NCBI GenBank assembly: GCA_022820995.1
Contig: JAJEEM010000022.1
Coordinates: forward strand, 18,367 to 82,366
Direction of reading: 5' to 3'
DNA: 64,000 nucleotides
Source: Gemmatimonadota bacterium
GTDB taxonomy: Bacteria > Gemmatimonadota > Gemmatimonadetes > Palauibacterales > Palauibacteraceae
The translations under genes were made by a program, and so were the position numbers. Each line of letters opens with the position of its first letter. Position 1 is the stretch's first letter. Of this stretch, positions 54,986 through 64,000 are shown piece by piece. Below the pieces are notes generated by a model. The model was not told where the DNA came from, made no database searches, and saw only the letters and a program-made list of their open reading frames with translations.

Positions 54986-56832
54986 CCCTGCGTGGCCGTA
55001 GTCCGCCCCGCTTCGGCGGCCGGCATGAACGCCCCCGACTCGCCCGCGGCACGAAGTTCGCGCACGAGTTCCTGTTTCTCACCCAACAATCGACGTTGCT
55101 GCTCCGGCTCCGCAAGCTCGATCGCGCGGCCGATCTCCTCGATCCGTTCACGATGCCGCCGGTAGAGGAGGCGACGCGCCACGGCGTTGAAGACCCGGGC
55201 GGCATCCGGAAGCTCCCGGTCGGACTCTCGCAGCGTCTTCGCCAGTTCCCGGGCGGCGGCGGAGGCGGACGTCCAGTCCGGAGAATCGATTCCCTCGTCG
55301 GACGCCGCCGACAGGATCTCGAACAGCTCGCGTCCCCGCGGGTCGGACATGTGATCGGGTCCGAGCCCGACGCGCACGGCCTGCCGCGTGAGCGTCGGGT
55401 CACGAACGAGCAGAAGAAGGAAATCGTGCTCCGTCCGCGAGGCCGGCGATGGTCCGGGACGGGTGGGTCCCGGTCCGGGGGCCGGGAAGCGGCGCCGAGG
55501 CCTGGAACTTTCGAGGCGCGCGATCTCGTCCACGAGCGTCTCGCGTCGTATCCCCAGTCCTTCCACCGCACGGTCCACGTAGATGTCGCGGAGCGCCGGG
55601 TCGGAGACCGCCCTCAGGGTACTGAGCAGGCCGTCGACCGCGCGGCGCCGTCCCTCGACCCGATCCAGGTATCCCTCGCGGCGAAGGATCTGGAGCTTGC
55701 GCTCGAGTGGATCCACGGCATCGTCCAGGAGCTGGCGGATGGCGGTCGGACCGTCCCGGCGGATGAGGGAATCGGGATCTTCGCCCGACGGGAGCGACAC
55801 GACCATCGGGTGGACCCCGGCGGCCAACAGGATGTCCCCGGTCCTGAACGTCGCGCGCAGCCCGGCGAGATCGCTGTCGTAGAGCAGGTAGGCCCGTTTC
55901 GTGTATCGGCCGACACGGCGCGCCTGGTCCGCCGTGAAGGACGTCCCCAGCCCGGCGACCGCAAAGCCGAGGCCGGCCCGGTGCAGCGCGATCACGTCGG
56001 TAAACCCTTCCGCGATCGCGGCGTGCCCCTCGCGTCGCATGGCGTGCCGGGCCCGATTGAGTCCGTACAGCTCTTTCCCCTTGTGGAAAACGGGCGATTC
56101 GGGCGAGTTGATGTATTTCGGCGCATCGGAGGCGGCACCGAGGATGCGGCCACCGAAGCCGATCGGGCGGTCACGCAGATCGTGGATCGTGAACATGAGA
56201 CGCCCGCGAAAACGGTCGTACGGCTCTTCCGCTCTCTCGCTCGTCGCAAGAAGCCCGAGTTCGAGCAGCGCACGTTCCTCGATCCCGTGCCGGGTCGCGG
56301 CGGAACGGAGCGCACGCCATTCGTCGTCCGCGTAGCCCAGCCCGAAGTCGAGCGCCTCCTCCAGCGAGAGTCCGCGCCCCTGGAGATAGTCGCGCGCGCC
56401 GGCGCCGGCCGGTTCCCGCAGCCGGTCCCGGAACCACTCGGCCGCGAAGGCGAGCACTCCGCGCAGCGGCGCGTGCGGATCCTCGCGTCGCTCCTCCCGG
56501 TCGGGAACCTCGATTCCGACTCTCGCGCCCACGTGGCGAACCGCCTCCGGGAACTCGAACCCGAGGTGCTTCATCATGAAACCGAAGACGTCCCCGCCCT
56601 CCCCGCAGACGAAGCACTTGAAGATCTGGCGCTGCGGGTCGACGGCGAAGTTCGGACCGTCTCCGCCGTGCAGCGGGCAGGGTCCGCGATAGCTCTTTCC
56701 GGATCTCCGAAGCTGGACGTGCTCTCCCACGATCTCGAGGATGTCCGCCCGCGCGCGGATGTCCTCCACGAGGCCGTCGCTCACCACGATCGCGGACCCG
56801 CGTGGCCCATCATCCGGCGCACCGCGCGCCAC
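54982..56832 (-). CDS. dnaG: DNA primase
   Basis: This is a 616-residue primase. The CHC2 zinc finger uses C52, H55, C73 and C76 (CPLHGG and CFVC). The catalytic core follows, with the RNAP-basic region (FRGRLMFTIHDLRDRPIGFGGR) and the TOPRIM domain (AIAEGFTDVIALH and LYDSDLAG). The C-terminal helicase-interacting region is present. It starts six bases after mutS2. Confidence 0.96.
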   Translation of the reverse strand: MARGAPDDGPRGSAIVVSDGLVEDIRARADILEIVGEHVQLRRSGKSYRGPCPLHGGDGPNFAVDPQRQIFKCFVCGEGGDVFGFMMKHLGFEFPEAVRHVGARVGIEVPDREERREDPHAPLRGVLAFAAEWFRDRLREPAGAGARDYLQGRGLSLEEALDFGLGYADDEWRALRSAATRHGIEERALLELGLLATSERAEEPYDRFRGRLMFTIHDLRDRPIGFGGRILGAASDAPKYINSPESPVFHKGKELYGLNRARHAMRREGHAAIAEGFTDVIALHRAGLGFAVAGLGTSFTADQARRVGRYTKRAYLLYDSDLAGLRATFRTGDILLAAGVHPMVVSLPSGEDPDSLIRRDGPTAIRQLLDDAVDPLERKLQILRREGYLDRVEGRRRAVDGLLSTLRAVSDPALRDIYVDRAVEGLGIRRETLVDEIARLESSRPRRRFPAPGPGPTRPGPSPASRTEHDFLLLLVRDPTLTRQAVRVGLGPDHMSDPRGRELFEILSAASDEGIDSPDWTSASAAARELAKTLRESDRELPDAARVFNAVARRLLYRRHRERIEEIGRAIELAEPEQQRRLLGEKQELVRELRAAGESGAFMPAAEAGRTTATQG

Positions 56833-56838
56833 TCGCGC

Positions 56839-59223
56839 TCACTCGAATTCCACGACTGTGACGCCCGTGCCCCCTTCATTCGATTCGCCGGCCCTGAGGA
56901 CGCGGATCCGGGGATCCCCGGCGAGCAGTTGCCCGACCCGCTCCCTCAGCGCGCCCGTTCCCTTTCCGTGAATAATTCTCAGCCACGGCAGATCGCCGAC
57001 CACCGCCGCATCGACGGCCGGGTTGAGCGCCCCCTCGACCTCGTCGACGCGCAGGCCCCTCAGGTCGATCTCCGTGGCGGCGGTGAAATCCGGCCGGCGC
57101 TGCTCGGGGCCGGCGGCTGCGCGGGCCCCGGCAGGTCCGGACGGACGGGTCTCCGGTGCAGAATGGGGAGTCAGGTCCCGCAGCGGTACCGTCAGCCGCA
57201 GTTCACCGACTTCGATGACGCCGCGATCCTGCCGGATTTCGACGAGGCGCGCCGGCCGGTCGGACGCGTTCCATCGCACGGCGTCGCCGACTCGCACCGT
57301 TCGCCCCGCCGGTGGAGACGCGGACTCGCCCAGCGTACGAAGCGCGCGGGAGGACGCCCGCAACGCCTGCTCCACCTTCCCCCGCGCGGCCCGCTTCGCC
57401 TCCCGGCGGCGCGCTTCATCCCCCGTGGCGAAGTCGGACTCGAGGCGTGAGATCGCCGCCTCCACTCGCTCTCGCGCCTCGCGCAACACCGCCAGCCGCT
57501 CCGCCTCCCGGCTGCTAGCGGCGGCGCGCTCCGAATCGGCCAGAGCGGTCTCCCGGGACACGAGGTCGCGTTCGCGCTCGGCCGTCTCTCCGGCCCGGCG
57601 CTCCAGTCGGGTCCGAAGATCCTCGACCTCGGTCCGTTCGGTCTCGAGCCGGGCGATGAGCGTGTCCAGCGAGACGTGTTCCGGTCCGAGGCGGTCGCGC
57701 GCGTCGGCGAGCACGTCTTCGGGGACGCCCAGCCGCGCCGCGATCACGAGCGCGTAACTGCGGCCGGGCCGGTCCCTTACGAGGCGGTACGTGGGTTCGA
57801 GCCGTGTTCCATCGAATTCCAGCGAGGCGTTCACGGCGGCGGCTTTCTCGTCGCCCAGGCGCTTGAGGTCGCCGAGGTGCGTGGTCGCCACCGTGAGACG
57901 AGCCTGTCGAGCCAGCCGCCGCAGCGCTGCCGCGGCGAGCGCGCCCCCCTCGGCCGGGTCCGTGGCGCTGCCGATCTCGTCGAAGAGGACGATGTCCCGG
58001 TCTCCGGCCTCGTGCAGAATCCCGGCCAGGTTGCGCGCCTGCGCACCGAAGGTGGAAAGCGATGCCTCGATCGACTGTTCGTCCCCGATGACCGCGAAGA
58101 AGCGACGGAAAAAGGGGATCCGGCTCCCTTCGCCGAGCGGCGGCAGGATCCCGCTCTGCGAGAGCGCGGACAGGAGGCCGAGCGTCTTGAGAAACACCGT
58201 CTTCCCCCCCGCGTTCGGGCCCGAAACGAGGAGGACGCGCTCGCCCGCCGACAGATCGAGGTCGAACGGGACCGCTCCGCCGGCATCGAGGACGAGAAGA
58301 GGATGACGGGCGCCGCGGATGCGGATCCCCTCGGAGGCATCCTCGCTGAACGCCGGGGGCGCCGCGTCCATCTCCGCCGCGAAGAGCGCTCGGGCGCGAA
58401 GCGAGTCGAGTTCCACGAGGGCGGCGTACGAGACGGCGAGTTCGGACGCGCGGGCGCGCACGGCCGAGGAAAGGTCCCGCAGGATCCGGTCCACTTCGCG
58501 GGCCTCGCCGAGTTCCAGTTCGCGGATCTCGTTCATCGCCTCGATGGCGCGCGATGGCTCGACGAACAGGGTCCGGCGGCTGGCGGAGGCGTCGTGTACG
58601 AGACCGCCCGCGATCCCCTTCCCCTCGCGGCGTACCGGGATGCAGTAGCGGCCGTTGCGGACGGTGACCGAGGCGTCGGGCACGCGAACGCGGTCCGGGA
58701 GCGTGCGGGCGTAGCGCGTGAGCTCGTCGACGAGCCGGCCGCGCCTGGTCGCGAGCGCGCGGCGGATGCGCCGAAGTTCCGGGGAGGCCCCATCCGCGAC
58801 CGCGCCCGTCGCATCGAAGGTGCGTGCAATCCGTTTCTCGATGGCCGCCTCTCCCCACAACCGGCTCACGTGCTCCGCCGCGAGGCCATCGGGATCGAGA
58901 CGCGCGTCGAGTCGCCGCACAGCGCGCGCGACCGCCATGACCTGCCCGCATGCGAGCAGTTGAGGCGGCTCCAGCGCTGCATCCTCGATCGCGAGCCGCC
59001 GGAGGGCTCCGTCCAGCGGCGCGATCGCATCCAGCGCCCATCCGTCGCCGGTCTCGATGAGCTCCCGAAGTTCGTGCACCGCCGCGAGCGAGCGGACCGC
59101 GGAGGCCGCGTCCGCGAGCGGCCGGAGTCCGTGTATCGCGGCGCGGCCCGCTTCCGACACGGCGCGTTCGCCGATCGCCGCCAGCACACGGTCGAACTCG
59201 ATGACTCGGAGCGCGTGATCCAC
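56839..59223 (-). CDS. mutS2: Endonuclease MutS2
   Basis: This is a 794-residue MutS2 protein linked to recombination control and ribosome collision rescue. The MutS ATPase core has the Walker A GPNAGGKTVFLKTLG, the STFGAQARNLAGIL segment, the Walker B IVLFDEIGSATDP and TVATTHLGDLK. A coiled-coil region with many Arg and Glu residues follows. The C-terminal Smr domain shows EIDLRGLRVDEVE and LRIIHGKGTGALRERV. I chose the GTG at 59223, just after the HIT stop, because the family N-terminus (VDHALRVIEFDRVL) begins there. Confidence 0.95.
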   Translation of the reverse strand: MDHALRVIEFDRVLAAIGERAVSEAGRAAIHGLRPLADAASAVRSLAAVHELRELIETGDGWALDAIAPLDGALRRLAIEDAALEPPQLLACGQVMAVARAVRRLDARLDPDGLAAEHVSRLWGEAAIEKRIARTFDATGAVADGASPELRRIRRALATRRGRLVDELTRYARTLPDRVRVPDASVTVRNGRYCIPVRREGKGIAGGLVHDASASRRTLFVEPSRAIEAMNEIRELELGEAREVDRILRDLSSAVRARASELAVSYAALVELDSLRARALFAAEMDAAPPAFSEDASEGIRIRGARHPLLVLDAGGAVPFDLDLSAGERVLLVSGPNAGGKTVFLKTLGLLSALSQSGILPPLGEGSRIPFFRRFFAVIGDEQSIEASLSTFGAQARNLAGILHEAGDRDIVLFDEIGSATDPAEGGALAAAALRRLARQARLTVATTHLGDLKRLGDEKAAAVNASLEFDGTRLEPTYRLVRDRPGRSYALVIAARLGVPEDVLADARDRLGPEHVSLDTLIARLETERTEVEDLRTRLERRAGETAERERDLVSRETALADSERAAASSREAERLAVLREARERVEAAISRLESDFATGDEARRREAKRAARGKVEQALRASSRALRTLGESASPPAGRTVRVGDAVRWNASDRPARLVEIRQDRGVIEVGELRLTVPLRDLTPHSAPETRPSGPAGARAAAGPEQRRPDFTAATEIDLRGLRVDEVEGALNPAVDAAVVGDLPWLRIIHGKGTGALRERVGQLLAGDPRIRVLRAGESNEGGTGVTVVEFE

Positions 59224-59228
59224 GGCGG

Positions 59229-59564
59229 TTATCCCGGCGGCCAACCCATGCGGCGGGCGCCGAGCACATGGAAGTGCAGGTGAGGCACGGCCTGGCCGCC
59301 GTCTTCGCCGACATTCGTGACGACGCGGTAGCCGTTTTCCAGCCCCTCCGAGCCGGCGACGGCCGCGCAGGCGAGAAGGAGTCGCGTTCCGAGCGGCCCG
59401 TCCGTCAGAGCCGAGAGGCTCGACACGTGCGCCCGCGGAACCACGAGCACATGCACCGGCGCCTGGGGTTCGAGATCCCGGAAGGCCACCCAGTCGCTCG
59501 TCTCGGCAATCACCTCCGCCCCGATCGCCCCCGAAGCGATGCCGCAGAACACGCAATCCGTCAT
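59229..59564 (-). CDS. HIT-family nucleotide-binding protein
   Basis: This is a 111-residue HIT protein, a likely nucleoside phosphoramidate hydrolase. It has CVFCGIASG at the N-terminus and the histidine triad HLHFHVLG near the C-terminus, together with VLVVPRAHVSSL. The ATG overlaps the rsmE stop (ATGA). Confidence 0.94.
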   Translation of the reverse strand: MTDCVFCGIASGAIGAEVIAETSDWVAFRDLEPQAPVHVLVVPRAHVSSLSALTDGPLGTRLLLACAAVAGSEGLENGYRVVTNVGEDGGQAVPHLHFHVLGARRMGWPPG

Positions 59565-60340
59565 GTCGACCTCTCGTCGTCCGCCTCGTTTTCGCCGTCC
59601 GCCAGCAGGGCCGCGGCGGCCGCGACGACGACCACTGCCGCCGTTTCGAACCTCAGTGTCGCCGGGCTCAGGGAAACGAGCGTGAAATCCGCCTCCAGGC
59701 AGCGACGCCGCTCCGGACCCGTCAGGCCGCCCTCCGGCCCGACCGCGACGGTCAGCGGGCGCCCTGCACGTCCCCCCTCCGAGCCGCGGGCGATCGCACC
59801 GGCGAGCCGTTGCCCCTCCGCGTCCGCGAGCCACCCGTCACCCTCGCGGCGCCCGAAGGCCTGCTCCGGCGTGACGGGGCCTTCCAGCCGAGGGAGCCAA
59901 CCTCGGCCCGATTGCTTCAGCGCAGCCCTGGCGCGGCCCTCCGCCCGGCGCAGAAAGCCGGCCGAGCGACCGGCATCGGCCACGGCGCGCGACCGCTCCC
60001 ACTCGATCCACGTAATCGCCGCGGCGCCGAGTTCCACGACCTTCTCGACGAGCCACAGGGAGCGATCCCGGTTCGCCACGGGGGCCCAGAGGTGAAGCGG
60101 GAGCGCGGGTGCCGGCGGGCGCGGAGCGAGCAGCCGGCAGCTTTACCGGCGCCGGTCCAGTGTTGCGAGCTCCGCCTCCCAGCGGCGTCCGGCGCCGTCG
60201 ATGACCGCGAGACGACGGCCGGGGCGGATCCGGGCGGCACGGATGTGGCTCACCTCGTCGCTCGCGAGCTCGGCCCGCGCGCCGGCTGCCAGGCCCGCAA
60301 GACCGTCGGCGAAGAACGTTGGATCGCTCACGAAGGGCAA
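59561..60340 (-). pseudogene. rsmE: 16S rRNA (uracil(1498)-N(3))-methyltransferase RsmE interrupted by one in-frame stop
   Basis: Two open segments lie in the same reading frame. 60340-60143 encodes the N-terminal PUA-like part ([14 protein letters not shown] to ELATLDRRR). 60079-59561 encodes the SPOUT methyltransferase part (LWLVEKVVELGAAAITWIEWERS, AVGPEGGLTGPERRRC, SPATLRFETA). The bases between them also read sensibly (LAPRPPAPALPLHLWAPVANRD). A single TAA at 60145-60143 splits an otherwise 259-residue, normal-length RsmE. A C-to-T change of CAA to TAA would explain it. It may be a true nonsense mutation, an assembly error or a read-through stop. A GTG at 60079 could restart the C-terminal part. 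Confidence 0.85.
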
Positions 60341-60398
60341 CGTATCCGCGGCCGGCGGGCCATCGCCACCGACCCCGCGCTCTTCCGCGGCGGAGCCT

Positions 60399-60427
60399 TT
60401 TCCGGCAGCGCCTCGAACCCTTATGTT
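60399..60427 (+). promoter_or_regulatory. Possible promoter of tkt-rpiB-tal
   Basis: TTTCCG (60399-60404) and TATGTT (60422-60427) are spaced by 17 bases. The -10 is identical to that of the candidate rimP promoter. The -35 match is weak. Confidence 0.35.
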
Positions 60428-60494
60428 CGCTCCGCCGAAGCGGCCCGCCCAGCACGAGTTGTCTCGCGCGGCCTCCGGCTTCCCGGCGTTGGGC

Positions 60495-60522
60495 CAGTCA
60501 AGGGCGATCAGTCAAGGGCGAT
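60495..60522. repeat. Perfect 14-bp tandem repeat upstream of tkt
   Basis: CAGTCAAGGGCGAT occurs twice in direct succession (60495-60508 and 60509-60522), about 50 bases before the tkt ATG and downstream of the candidate promoter. It would lie in the 5' leader and could be a regulator site or a slippage product. Confidence 0.7.
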
Positions 60523-60570
60523 TCAACTCGCGCGAGGGGGCGATTGAACGAGACAAGGACCGCCGAAGCC

Positions 60571-62604
60571 ATGTACGGGTCCGCGGCCCCGGGCGCGGAC
60601 CCTCTCGTAGAATCCCAGTCCATCGACACGATCCGCACGCTCGCCATGGACGCCGTCCAGCGAGCCGGCTCCGGGCATCCCGGCACCGCGATGGCGCTCG
60701 CGCCCGTGGCGTACACGCTCTGGATGCGCCACATGCGGTACAGCCCGCGGGACCCCGCCTGGTTCGGACGGGACCGGTTCGTGCTCTCCGCGGGCCACGC
60801 GGCGATCCTCCAGTACGCCGCTCTCCACCTCACCGGGTTCGACCTGCCCCTGGAGGAGATCCGCAATTTCCGGCGAGCGGGGAGCTGCACGGCGGGGCAC
60901 CCCGAGTACGGGCACGTCGCGGGCGTCGAGACGACGACGGGTCCCCTGGGCCAGGGCGTCGCGAACTCCGTGGGGATGGCGATGGCCGAGGCGCATCTCG
61001 CGGCGGTGTTCAATCGGCCGGGCCACTCGATCGTCGATCACCGGACGTACGTCATCTGCAGCGACGGCGACCTCATGGAGGGGGTCTCCTACGAAGCCGC
61101 TTCGCTGGCCGGGCACCTGGGACTCGGCAAGCTCGTCTGGCTCTACGACGACAACAGGATCACGATCGATGGCGACGTCGATCTCGCCTTTTCCGAAGAC
61201 GTGCGCGGGCGATTCGAGTCCTTGGGGTGGCACGTGCAGTCCGTCGGGGACGCGAACGACCTCGCGGCGCTCGACGCGGCGCTTGAAGACGCGCGGAGCG
61301 TGGAGGACCGCCCGTCCCTGATCATCGTGCGCTCGCACATTGGTTACGGGGCCCCCAACAAGCAGGACACGGCCGCGGCGCACGGCGCGCCGCTGGGCGA
61401 GGAAGAGGTCCGGCTCACCAAGGCGGCCTACGGCTGGCCGGCGGACCCGCCGTTCCTCGTCCCGGACGCCGTCCGGGACCACATGGGCCGGCAGGTCGCA
61501 CGCGGCGAAGCGCTCGCCGCGGAGTGGAGGGGGCGCTTCGAACGATACCGCGCGGAGCACCCGGAGCTGGCGGCGGAACTCGAGCGCCGCATCCGGTCGG
61601 ATCTGCCGGCGGCGTGGGATGAGGACCTGCCGGATTTCGGGCCGGACGACGATGCGATCGCCACGAGGGCCGCCTCCGGCCGGGCTCTGACCGCGCTCGC
61701 CCCCCGCCTCCCCGAACTCATCGGCGGAAGCGCCGACCTGTCGGGCTCGAACAACACGTTGATCGACTCGCCGAACTTCTCGAGGGACGCGCCCGAGGGC
61801 CGCAACCTGCGGTGGGGCGTCCGCGAGCACGCGATGGCCTCCATCGCGAACGGACTTGTCCTCCACGGAGGCATCCGTCCATACATCGCCACCTTCTTCA
61901 CGTTCACGGACTACGCCCGGCCGTCGATGCGGCTCGCCGCCCTGATGGGACTGCCCAACATCTACGTGATGATGCACGACTCGATCGGCCTCGGGGCCGA
62001 CGGGCCGACGCACCAGCCGATCGAGCACCTGGCCTCCTTCCGGGCGATGCCCGGCGTCGTCCTGCTGCGCCCCGCCGACCCGGAGGAGACCGTGCAGGCG
62101 TGGCGCGTGGCGATCGAGCGAAGTTCGGGGCCGACGATTCTCGTCCTCACGCGCCAGAAGGTCCCCCATCTCGCCCGCGCCGCCGGCGCCGCCCGCGACG
62201 GAGTGGGACGCGGCGCCTACGTCCTCAGGCCGGAGCCGGGCCCCCTCCAGGTCGTCCTCCTCGGGACCGGTTCGGAACTGCAGGTGGCGGTCGAAGCGGC
62301 GGAAGCCCTCGAGACCCGCGGCGTATCGGCGCGCGTGGTCTCGTTTCCGAGCTGGGAACTGTTCCGCGCACAGCCGCCGGCCTACCGGGAAGAGGTCCTC
62401 CCCCCCGGGATTCCGAGGGTCGCGATCGAAGCCGGGGCCACCCTCGGATGGACGGAATGGGTGGGACGGAACGGCGCCGTCATCGGGATCGACCGCTTCG
62501 GACAGTCCGCGTCGGCGGCGGACAACTTCGCCCGCTTCGGATTCACCTCGGAGGCCCTCGTCGCGCAGGTTCTGGAGGCGCTCGCGGCGGAGCGGCCGGC
62601 GTGA
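60571..62604 (+). CDS. tkt: Transketolase
   Basis: This 677-residue thiamine diphosphate enzyme of the pentose phosphate pathway transfers two-carbon units. The N-terminal motif is [19 protein letters not shown]. The TPP/Mg motif runs from [19 protein letters not shown] to DDNRITIDG. The Pyr domain shows [25 protein letters not shown] and [20 protein letters not shown] used the ATG at 60571; a TTG at 60544 with GAGGGGG upstream would add nine residues. It overlaps rpiB (GTGA). Confidence 0.96.
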   Translation: MYGSAAPGADPLVESQSIDTIRTLAMDAVQRAGSGHPGTAMALAPVAYTLWMRHMRYSPRDPAWFGRDRFVLSAGHAAILQYAALHLTGFDLPLEEIRNFRRAGSCTAGHPEYGHVAGVETTTGPLGQGVANSVGMAMAEAHLAAVFNRPGHSIVDHRTYVICSDGDLMEGVSYEAASLAGHLGLGKLVWLYDDNRITIDGDVDLAFSEDVRGRFESLGWHVQSVGDANDLAALDAALEDARSVEDRPSLIIVRSHIGYGAPNKQDTAAAHGAPLGEEEVRLTKAAYGWPADPPFLVPDAVRDHMGRQVARGEALAAEWRGRFERYRAEHPELAAELERRIRSDLPAAWDEDLPDFGPDDDAIATRAASGRALTALAPRLPELIGGSADLSGSNNTLIDSPNFSRDAPEGRNLRWGVREHAMASIANGLVLHGGIRPYIATFFTFTDYARPSMRLAALMGLPNIYVMMHDSIGLGADGPTHQPIEHLASFRAMPGVVLLRPADPEETVQAWRVAIERSSGPTILVLTRQKVPHLARAAGAARDGVGRGAYVLRPEPGPLQVVLLGTGSELQVAVEAAEALETRGVSARVVSFPSWELFRAQPPAYREEVLPPGIPRVAIEAGATLGWTEWVGRNGAVIGIDRFGQSASAADNFARFGFTSEALVAQVLEALAAERPA

Positions 62605-63071
62605 AGCTCGCCGTCGGGGCGGATCACGCGGGCGTGGGCTACAAGGATATTCTCGCCGCCGAGCTTCGCGAAGCGGGCCACGAGATCGTCGACGTCGGCA
62701 CGCACGGGAGGGACTCCGTCGACTACCCGGACTTCGCCCTCGCCGTCGCCGAGCAGGTGGCGCGCGGCAACGTGGAGCGGGGGATCGTCATCTGCGGATC
62801 CGCCGTCGGCGTCTGTATCGCGGCCAACAAGGTGCCGGGGGTCCGGGCGGGGGTCTGCCACGACACGTATTCGGCGGCACAGGGGGTCGATCACGACGAC
62901 ATGAACGTCCTCTGCATGGGGGAGCGCGTGATCGGGATCGCCCTCGCCCGCGCGATCGCGGACGCGTTCCTCGCCGCGAATTTTTCGGCCGAACCGAGGC
63001 ATCGACGCCGGCTCGGAAAGGTTCTGGACATCGAAGCCCGACACCTGAGATCGGACGCCCGAGACACATGA
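62601..63071 (+). CDS. rpiB: Ribose-5-phosphate isomerase B
   Basis: This 156-residue enzyme interconverts ribose-5-phosphate and ribulose-5-phosphate. [13 protein letters not shown] at the start, DYPDFA, the active-site [32 protein letters not shown] and [15 protein letters not shown] identify RpiB/LacAB. The GTG overlaps the tkt stop (GTGA). It is the second gene of the non-oxidative pentose phosphate operon. Confidence 0.96.
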   Translation: MKLAVGADHAGVGYKDILAAELREAGHEIVDVGTHGRDSVDYPDFALAVAEQVARGNVERGIVICGSAVGVCIAANKVPGVRAGVCHDTYSAAQGVDHDDMNVLCMGERVIGIALARAIADAFLAANFSAEPRHRRRLGKVLDIEARHLRSDARDT

Positions 63072-63091
63072 CCGGGGAGGGGAGAGAAAGA

Positions 63092-64000
63092 TGAGCGCGC
63101 TGCTTCAGCTTCAGGAGCACGGCCAGAGCTATTGGCTCGACAACCTGACGCGCGGGATGCTGGTCGACGGAGAGCTGGCTCGCCGGGTCGAGACCGAAGG
63201 GTTGAGAGGGGTGACCTCGAACCCCGCGATCTTCCACAACGCCATCACCGGCAGCGCGCAGTACGACGACGACATCGCGCGCTTCACCGCCCGGGGCCTC
63301 GGCGTCGAAGAGGTCTACGACCGGCTCACGATCGCCGACGTCCAGGGCGCGTGCGATGTGCTGCGGAGCGTGTGGGAGAGTTCCGGAGGGGTCGACGGGT
63401 ACGTCTCTCTCGAGGTTTCGCCCCACCTGGCGAACGATACGGAGGGCACGGTGCGGGAGGCCCGCCGCCTCCACGATGAAGTGGCCCGCGAGAACGTCCT
63501 CATCAAGATCCCCGGGACGCCCGCCGGAGTCCCGGCCATCCGGCAGGCGCTGTTCGAGGGCGTGAACGTGAACGTGACCCTCCTCTTCTCGATCGCCGCG
63601 TACGAGGCGGTTGCGGACGCGCACACCGAGGCGCTGGAGCAGCGGATCGAAGCGGGACGTCCCGTCCACGATGTCGCCTCTGTGGCCAGCTTCTTCGTGA
63701 GCCGGATCGATGCGCTGACGGACCGGAAGCTCGGCGCGCTTGCCGAGGCCGCGGAGGACGACTCCGCCCGCTGTGATGCCTTGCTCGGCAAGGCGGCGAT
63801 CGCCAACGCGAAGCTGGCGTACGTCGGCTTTCAGCGGCGGCTGGCCACGGATCGCTGGGCCCGTCTCGCAAGGCTCGGCGCCCGTCCTCAACGCATGCTC
63901 TGGGCGAGCACGAGCACGAAGAACCCCGAGTATTCCGACGTGATGTATGTCGAGCCGCTCATCGGCGACCTGACCGTCAACACATTGCCGGAGAAGACGA
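63092..64000 (+). CDS. tal: Transaldolase, 3' end missing
   Basis: The first 303 codons of a transaldolase are present; the gene continues past the right edge. SYWLDNLTRGMLVDGELARR, GVTSNPAIFHNAITGS, SLEVSPHLANDTEGT and the Schiff-base Lys segment NVLIKIPGTPAGVPAI are clear, as is QRMLWASTSTKNPEYSD. This is the transaldolase type sometimes fused to glucose-6-phosphate isomerase, which cannot be judged here. GGGGAGAG precedes the ATG at 63092. It is the third gene of the tkt-rpiB-tal operon. Confidence 0.95.

Noticed and set aside
59561..60340. A frameshift in rsmE
   Set aside because: The two parts of rsmE are in the same frame (their first bases differ by 261, a multiple of 3). The defect is a single stop codon, not an indel.

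Overview
The window looks like a contiguous piece of a high-GC bacterial chromosome made almost entirely of conserved housekeeping genes. I see no prophage, insertion sequence, CRISPR array or recognisable accessory island. Gene content points to a diderm bacterium, most likely of the Gemmatimonadota. The pointers are a secreted 6-bladed beta-propeller protein beside ribF/rpsO, a Minf_1886-type protein, a GlmU-like sugar nucleotidyl transferase paired with a mannose-1-phosphate guanylyltransferase, and the overall synteny. The taxonomy is inference; no rRNA gene is present.

Layout. Positions 1-4874 (minus) carry the rod-shape operon mreB-mreC-mreD-mrdA-rodA, with rodA running off the left edge. 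Positions 5111-10348 (minus) hold rpsO-pnp-M16 protease-ald, with a 172-bp nested palindromic repeat between pnp and the protease. Positions 10466-19112 (minus) form the translation/RNA block rimP-nusA-ylxQ-infB-ylxP-rbfA-truB-ribF plus a secreted propeller protein; its leader contains a terminator-like hairpin. Positions 19298-21345 (minus) are murA-pgeF, divergent from a plus-strand DUF948-like membrane protein (21514-21981). Positions 21983-27425 (minus) are a lipoprotein, serS, an orphan histidine kinase and pcrA. Positions 27619-30685 (plus) are a mannose-1-P guanylyltransferase, a GlmU-like sugar nucleotidyl transferase and a WalJ-like metallo-hydrolase. Positions 30729-38034 (minus) are eno-divIC-tRNA-Met-thiI-uppS-cdsA-dxr-rseP. 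Positions 38184-42160 (minus) are a Minf_1886 protein, a small zinc-ribbon protein, nnrDE, thiL and plsC. Positions 42256-49265 (minus) are rex, a DEDDh exonuclease, thiolase, CPBP protease, 3-hydroxyacyl-CoA dehydrogenase, acyl-CoA dehydrogenase and glyA. Positions 49320-60340 (minus) are rsmE-hit-mutS2-dnaG-zinc ribbon protein-rsmD-coaD-pta-STAS-SpoIIE phosphatase-ksgA. Positions 60571-64000 (plus) are the non-oxidative pentose phosphate genes tkt-rpiB-tal; tal runs off the right edge.

How it works together. Most minus-strand neighbours overlap by four bases (ATGA, GTGA or TTGA), so translational coupling is the rule. The mre operon, murA, uppS, cdsA, divIC and dxr (isoprenoids) serve the cell envelope. 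The rimP-ribF block, rpsO, pnp, thiI and ksgA serve translation and RNA metabolism. The rex-thiolase-hbd-acyl-CoA dehydrogenase operon has a perfect Rex operator at its own promoter, suggesting NADH/NAD+ control of beta-oxidation-type genes.

The observations most worth checking are these: rsmE is cut by a single in-frame TAA; a dispersed nested-palindrome repeat occurs twice; MurA has Asp in place of the fosfomycin-target Cys; a probable attenuator precedes rimP-nusA-infB; the YlxQ gene has no ATG/GTG/TTG start; and an RsbW-like kinase domain is fused to a SpoIIE phosphatase beside its presumed STAS substrate.
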